Below, piece by piece: positions 7,287 to 8,221 of a DNA stretch of 8,221 nucleotides. The stretch is from NCBI GenBank assembly GCA_030670605.1, contig DAOVBK010000055.1, positions 1 through 8,221 of the forward strand, written 5' to 3'. The translations under genes and the position numbers were made by a program. Position 1 is the stretch's first letter; every line of letters starts with the position of its first letter. The notes under the pieces were generated by a model, which did not search any database, had not been told where the DNA came from, and worked only from the letters and a program-made list of their open reading frames with translations. This DNA is from Candidatus Stahliibacteriota bacterium (GTDB taxonomy: Bacteria > Hydrothermota > Tepidihabitantia > SM23-42).

Positions 7287-7291
7287 CCTCC
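7287..7291 (-). promoter_or_regulatory. Shine-Dalgarno site that decides the sppA start
   Basis: On the - strand GGAGG lies 4 bases before the ATG at 7282 and downstream of the alternative GTG at 7306. This supports the shorter, 275-residue SppA. Confidence 0.72.
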
Positions 7292-7301
7292 AAAAGTGCG
7301 G

Positions 7302-7323
7302 CGCACCGCGAATACGCGGCGCG
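7302..7323 (-). promoter_or_regulatory. GC-rich hairpin between cdaA and sppA
   Basis: In the - strand transcript CGCGCCGCG, a UAUU loop and CGCGGUGCG can pair as a 9-bp stem with a single G-U wobble. It is the only strong hairpin in the 62-bp cdaA-sppA gap and ends 10 bases before the sppA Shine-Dalgarno. Only CCGCACTTTTGG follows, with four T's that are not directly at the stem, so it is at best a weak terminator. It could instead stabilise or separate the cdaA and sppA messages. The stem is seen in the sequence; the function is inferred. Confidence 0.5.
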
Positions 7324-7344
7324 TTTGTACGCTGGCGTCTGGAC

Positions 7345-8100
7345 CTACTCCTTGAAGATGCTTTCCATTGTTCGACGCAGAATATTGACGTCGATCTTGG
7401 TCACGAGTTTGCTCTTGTAGGCAAATGATATCGTCCCGGTTTCTTCAGAAACAACAATACAGAATGCGTCACTCTGTTCTGCAATACCGAGCGCAGCCCG
7501 ATGTCTCAGTCCGTACCTGCCGCTTAAGGTCGGATTCTCACTCAGCGGCAGGACGCACGCCGCTGCGACGATCGTATCGCCGTTGATCACGACGGCACCA
7601 TCGTGGAGTGCAGTATCCGGAAAGAATATTGTGCGCAGAAGCGAGGAATTCACGCGTGCGTCTATGCACACACCGGTATCAATGATGTCTTTCAGCCCTA
7701 TGCCTCGCTGGATAAGAATGAGGGCACCGATCTTGCTTTCTGACATTTTCCTGACTGCGTCTACTATTTCTTCGATGACCGGTGTTTCCTCAACTTTCAG
7801 GAAGAATTTGATGGGGCGCTGCCGGCCGATACGGGCGAGCGCGTTTCTGATCTCTGGTTGGAATACAATGACAAAGGCAACCACCCACACCGCAAGTATT
7901 GAGCTCATGATCCATGAAAATGCCTTGAGGTCGAGCCATCGTGCAACAAAACTGATGATGAAGAAAACAGTGAGACCAACAAAGATCGGTGTTGCCTTGG
8001 TACCTTTGATGAACTTGATGAAGTAGTACAAGAGCGTGGCAACAAGGATAAGGTCAATAATATCTCTGGGACCAATAGGAAGGAATCCAAACAGCTTCAT
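7345..8100 (-). CDS. cdaA: Diadenylate cyclase, CdaA type (membrane c-di-AMP synthase)
   Basis: This 251-residue enzyme joins two ATP molecules to make the second messenger c-di-AMP. It has the CdaA layout: three N-terminal membrane helices (about 12-29, 37-55 and 64-82), a short linker (QPEIRNALARIGR), then a DisA_N/DAC catalytic domain (about 105-245). The catalytic HDGAVVI motif is at 166-172 and the ATP-binding RHRAALGIAE at 199-208, followed by SEETGTIS (218-225). The residue before RHR is Leu (GLRHR) where many DAC proteins have Thr (GTRHR), a variation I believe also occurs in other lineages. The length is close to the usual size of about 270. The start ATG overlaps the folP stop as ATGA, with AGGA 7 bases upstream. 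Firmicute cdaA is normally followed by cdaR and glmM; here an SppA protease follows instead. c-di-AMP commonly governs potassium, osmotic and cell-wall homeostasis. Confidence 0.95.
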   Translation of the reverse strand: MKLFGFLPIGPRDIIDLILVATLLYYFIKFIKGTKATPIFVGLTVFFIISFVARWLDLKAFSWIMSSILAVWVVAFVIVFQPEIRNALARIGRQRPIKFFLKVEETPVIEEIVDAVRKMSESKIGALILIQRGIGLKDIIDTGVCIDARVNSSLLRTIFFPDTALHDGAVVINGDTIVAAACVLPLSENPTLSGRYGLRHRAALGIAEQSDAFCIVVSEETGTISFAYKSKLVTKIDVNILRRTMESIFKE

Positions 8101-8221
8101 ACATTCATCCTGTCGACTAATCGTGCAGCCTTTTTTGCCTCACCGACATCATGCACCCGCAGGATCGAAGCACCGTTCTGTATGAGCAGAGCCTCAAGCG
8201 CAAGTGTACCTTCCAGTCGTT
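8097..8221 (-). CDS. folP: Dihydropteroate synthase, C-terminal 40 residues (5' end outside window)
   Basis: The frame open to the right-hand edge encodes a 40-residue C-terminus. RLEGTLALEALLIQNGASIL followed by RVHDVGEAKKAARLVD is the characteristic last part of FolP; the final RVHDV motif includes the conserved Arg and His of the pterin/phosphate-binding loop. FolP condenses a pterin diphosphate with p-aminobenzoate in folate synthesis and is the sulfonamide target. The stop codon overlaps the cdaA start (ATGA), so the two are translationally coupled. A folP-cdaA pair is common in Bacteroidetes and relatives. Most of the gene lies outside the window. Confidence 0.88.
   Translation of the reverse strand, partial: RLEGTLALEALLIQNGASILRVHDVGEAKKAARLVDRMNV

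Noticed and set aside
7283..7306. GTG start at 7306 giving an 8-residue longer SppA
   Set aside because: The extra residues are encoded partly by the hairpin and by the Shine-Dalgarno itself; ATG 7282 has well-placed GGAGG and begins with a typical MKK anchor.
1..8221. Mobile element, prophage, CRISPR array, tRNA or defence system
   Set aside because: No transposase, integrase, direct-repeat array, cloverleaf or defence-type domain was seen on either strand; the genes are typical chromosomal ones.

Overview
The window looks like chromosomal DNA from an uncultured or poorly characterised Gram-negative bacterium, most likely of the FCB/WOR-3-like (Fibrobacteres-Chlorobi-Bacteroidetes and allied candidate phyla) kind. 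This is an inference from gene content. It rests on a folP-cdaA gene pair, a secreted lamin-tail protein ending in a type IX-secretion-like C-terminal domain, a predicted outer-membrane barrel with an NPAGL motif, and a chemoreceptor plus CheW. No rRNA, tRNA, mobile element or CRISPR array is visible, so the lineage cannot be fixed from this window alone.

Layout: two gene blocks face each other. On the + strand (1-3065) are the C-terminal part of a methyl-accepting chemotaxis protein that runs in from upstream, a CheW-domain protein overlapping it by ATGA, and, after a 60-bp gap with a small hairpin, a 511-residue secreted multidomain protein. That protein carries a carbohydrate-binding-like module, a linker domain, a lamin-tail-like domain and a C-terminal sorting-like domain. 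On the - strand, read from 8221 down to 3072, is a tightly packed presumed operon: folP (3' end only), cdaA (diadenylate cyclase, ATGA overlap), a single-domain SppA protease, an 87-residue exported or membrane-anchored helical protein, a compact GH84 O-GlcNAcase-like enzyme, and a 736-residue protein in which a predicted outer-membrane beta-barrel-like region is fused to a tandem-domain SppA. The two blocks converge with only 6 bp between stop codons.

How the genes may work together: the MCP and CheW form a signalling pair that would feed a CheA kinase encoded elsewhere. The - strand operon links c-di-AMP synthesis, often tied to envelope homeostasis, with two Ser-Lys SppA-type proteases of different architecture and a GlcNAc-removing glycosidase. 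A role in envelope or protein-quality homeostasis is plausible but inferred from context only.

The most noteworthy items are the barrel-SppA fusion, which would place a split-dyad SppA at the outer membrane, and the minimal GH84 enzyme, which retains the active-site residues I recall for human O-GlcNAcase yet has no signal peptide and no ATG start. No stretch longer than 300 bp lacks a gene.
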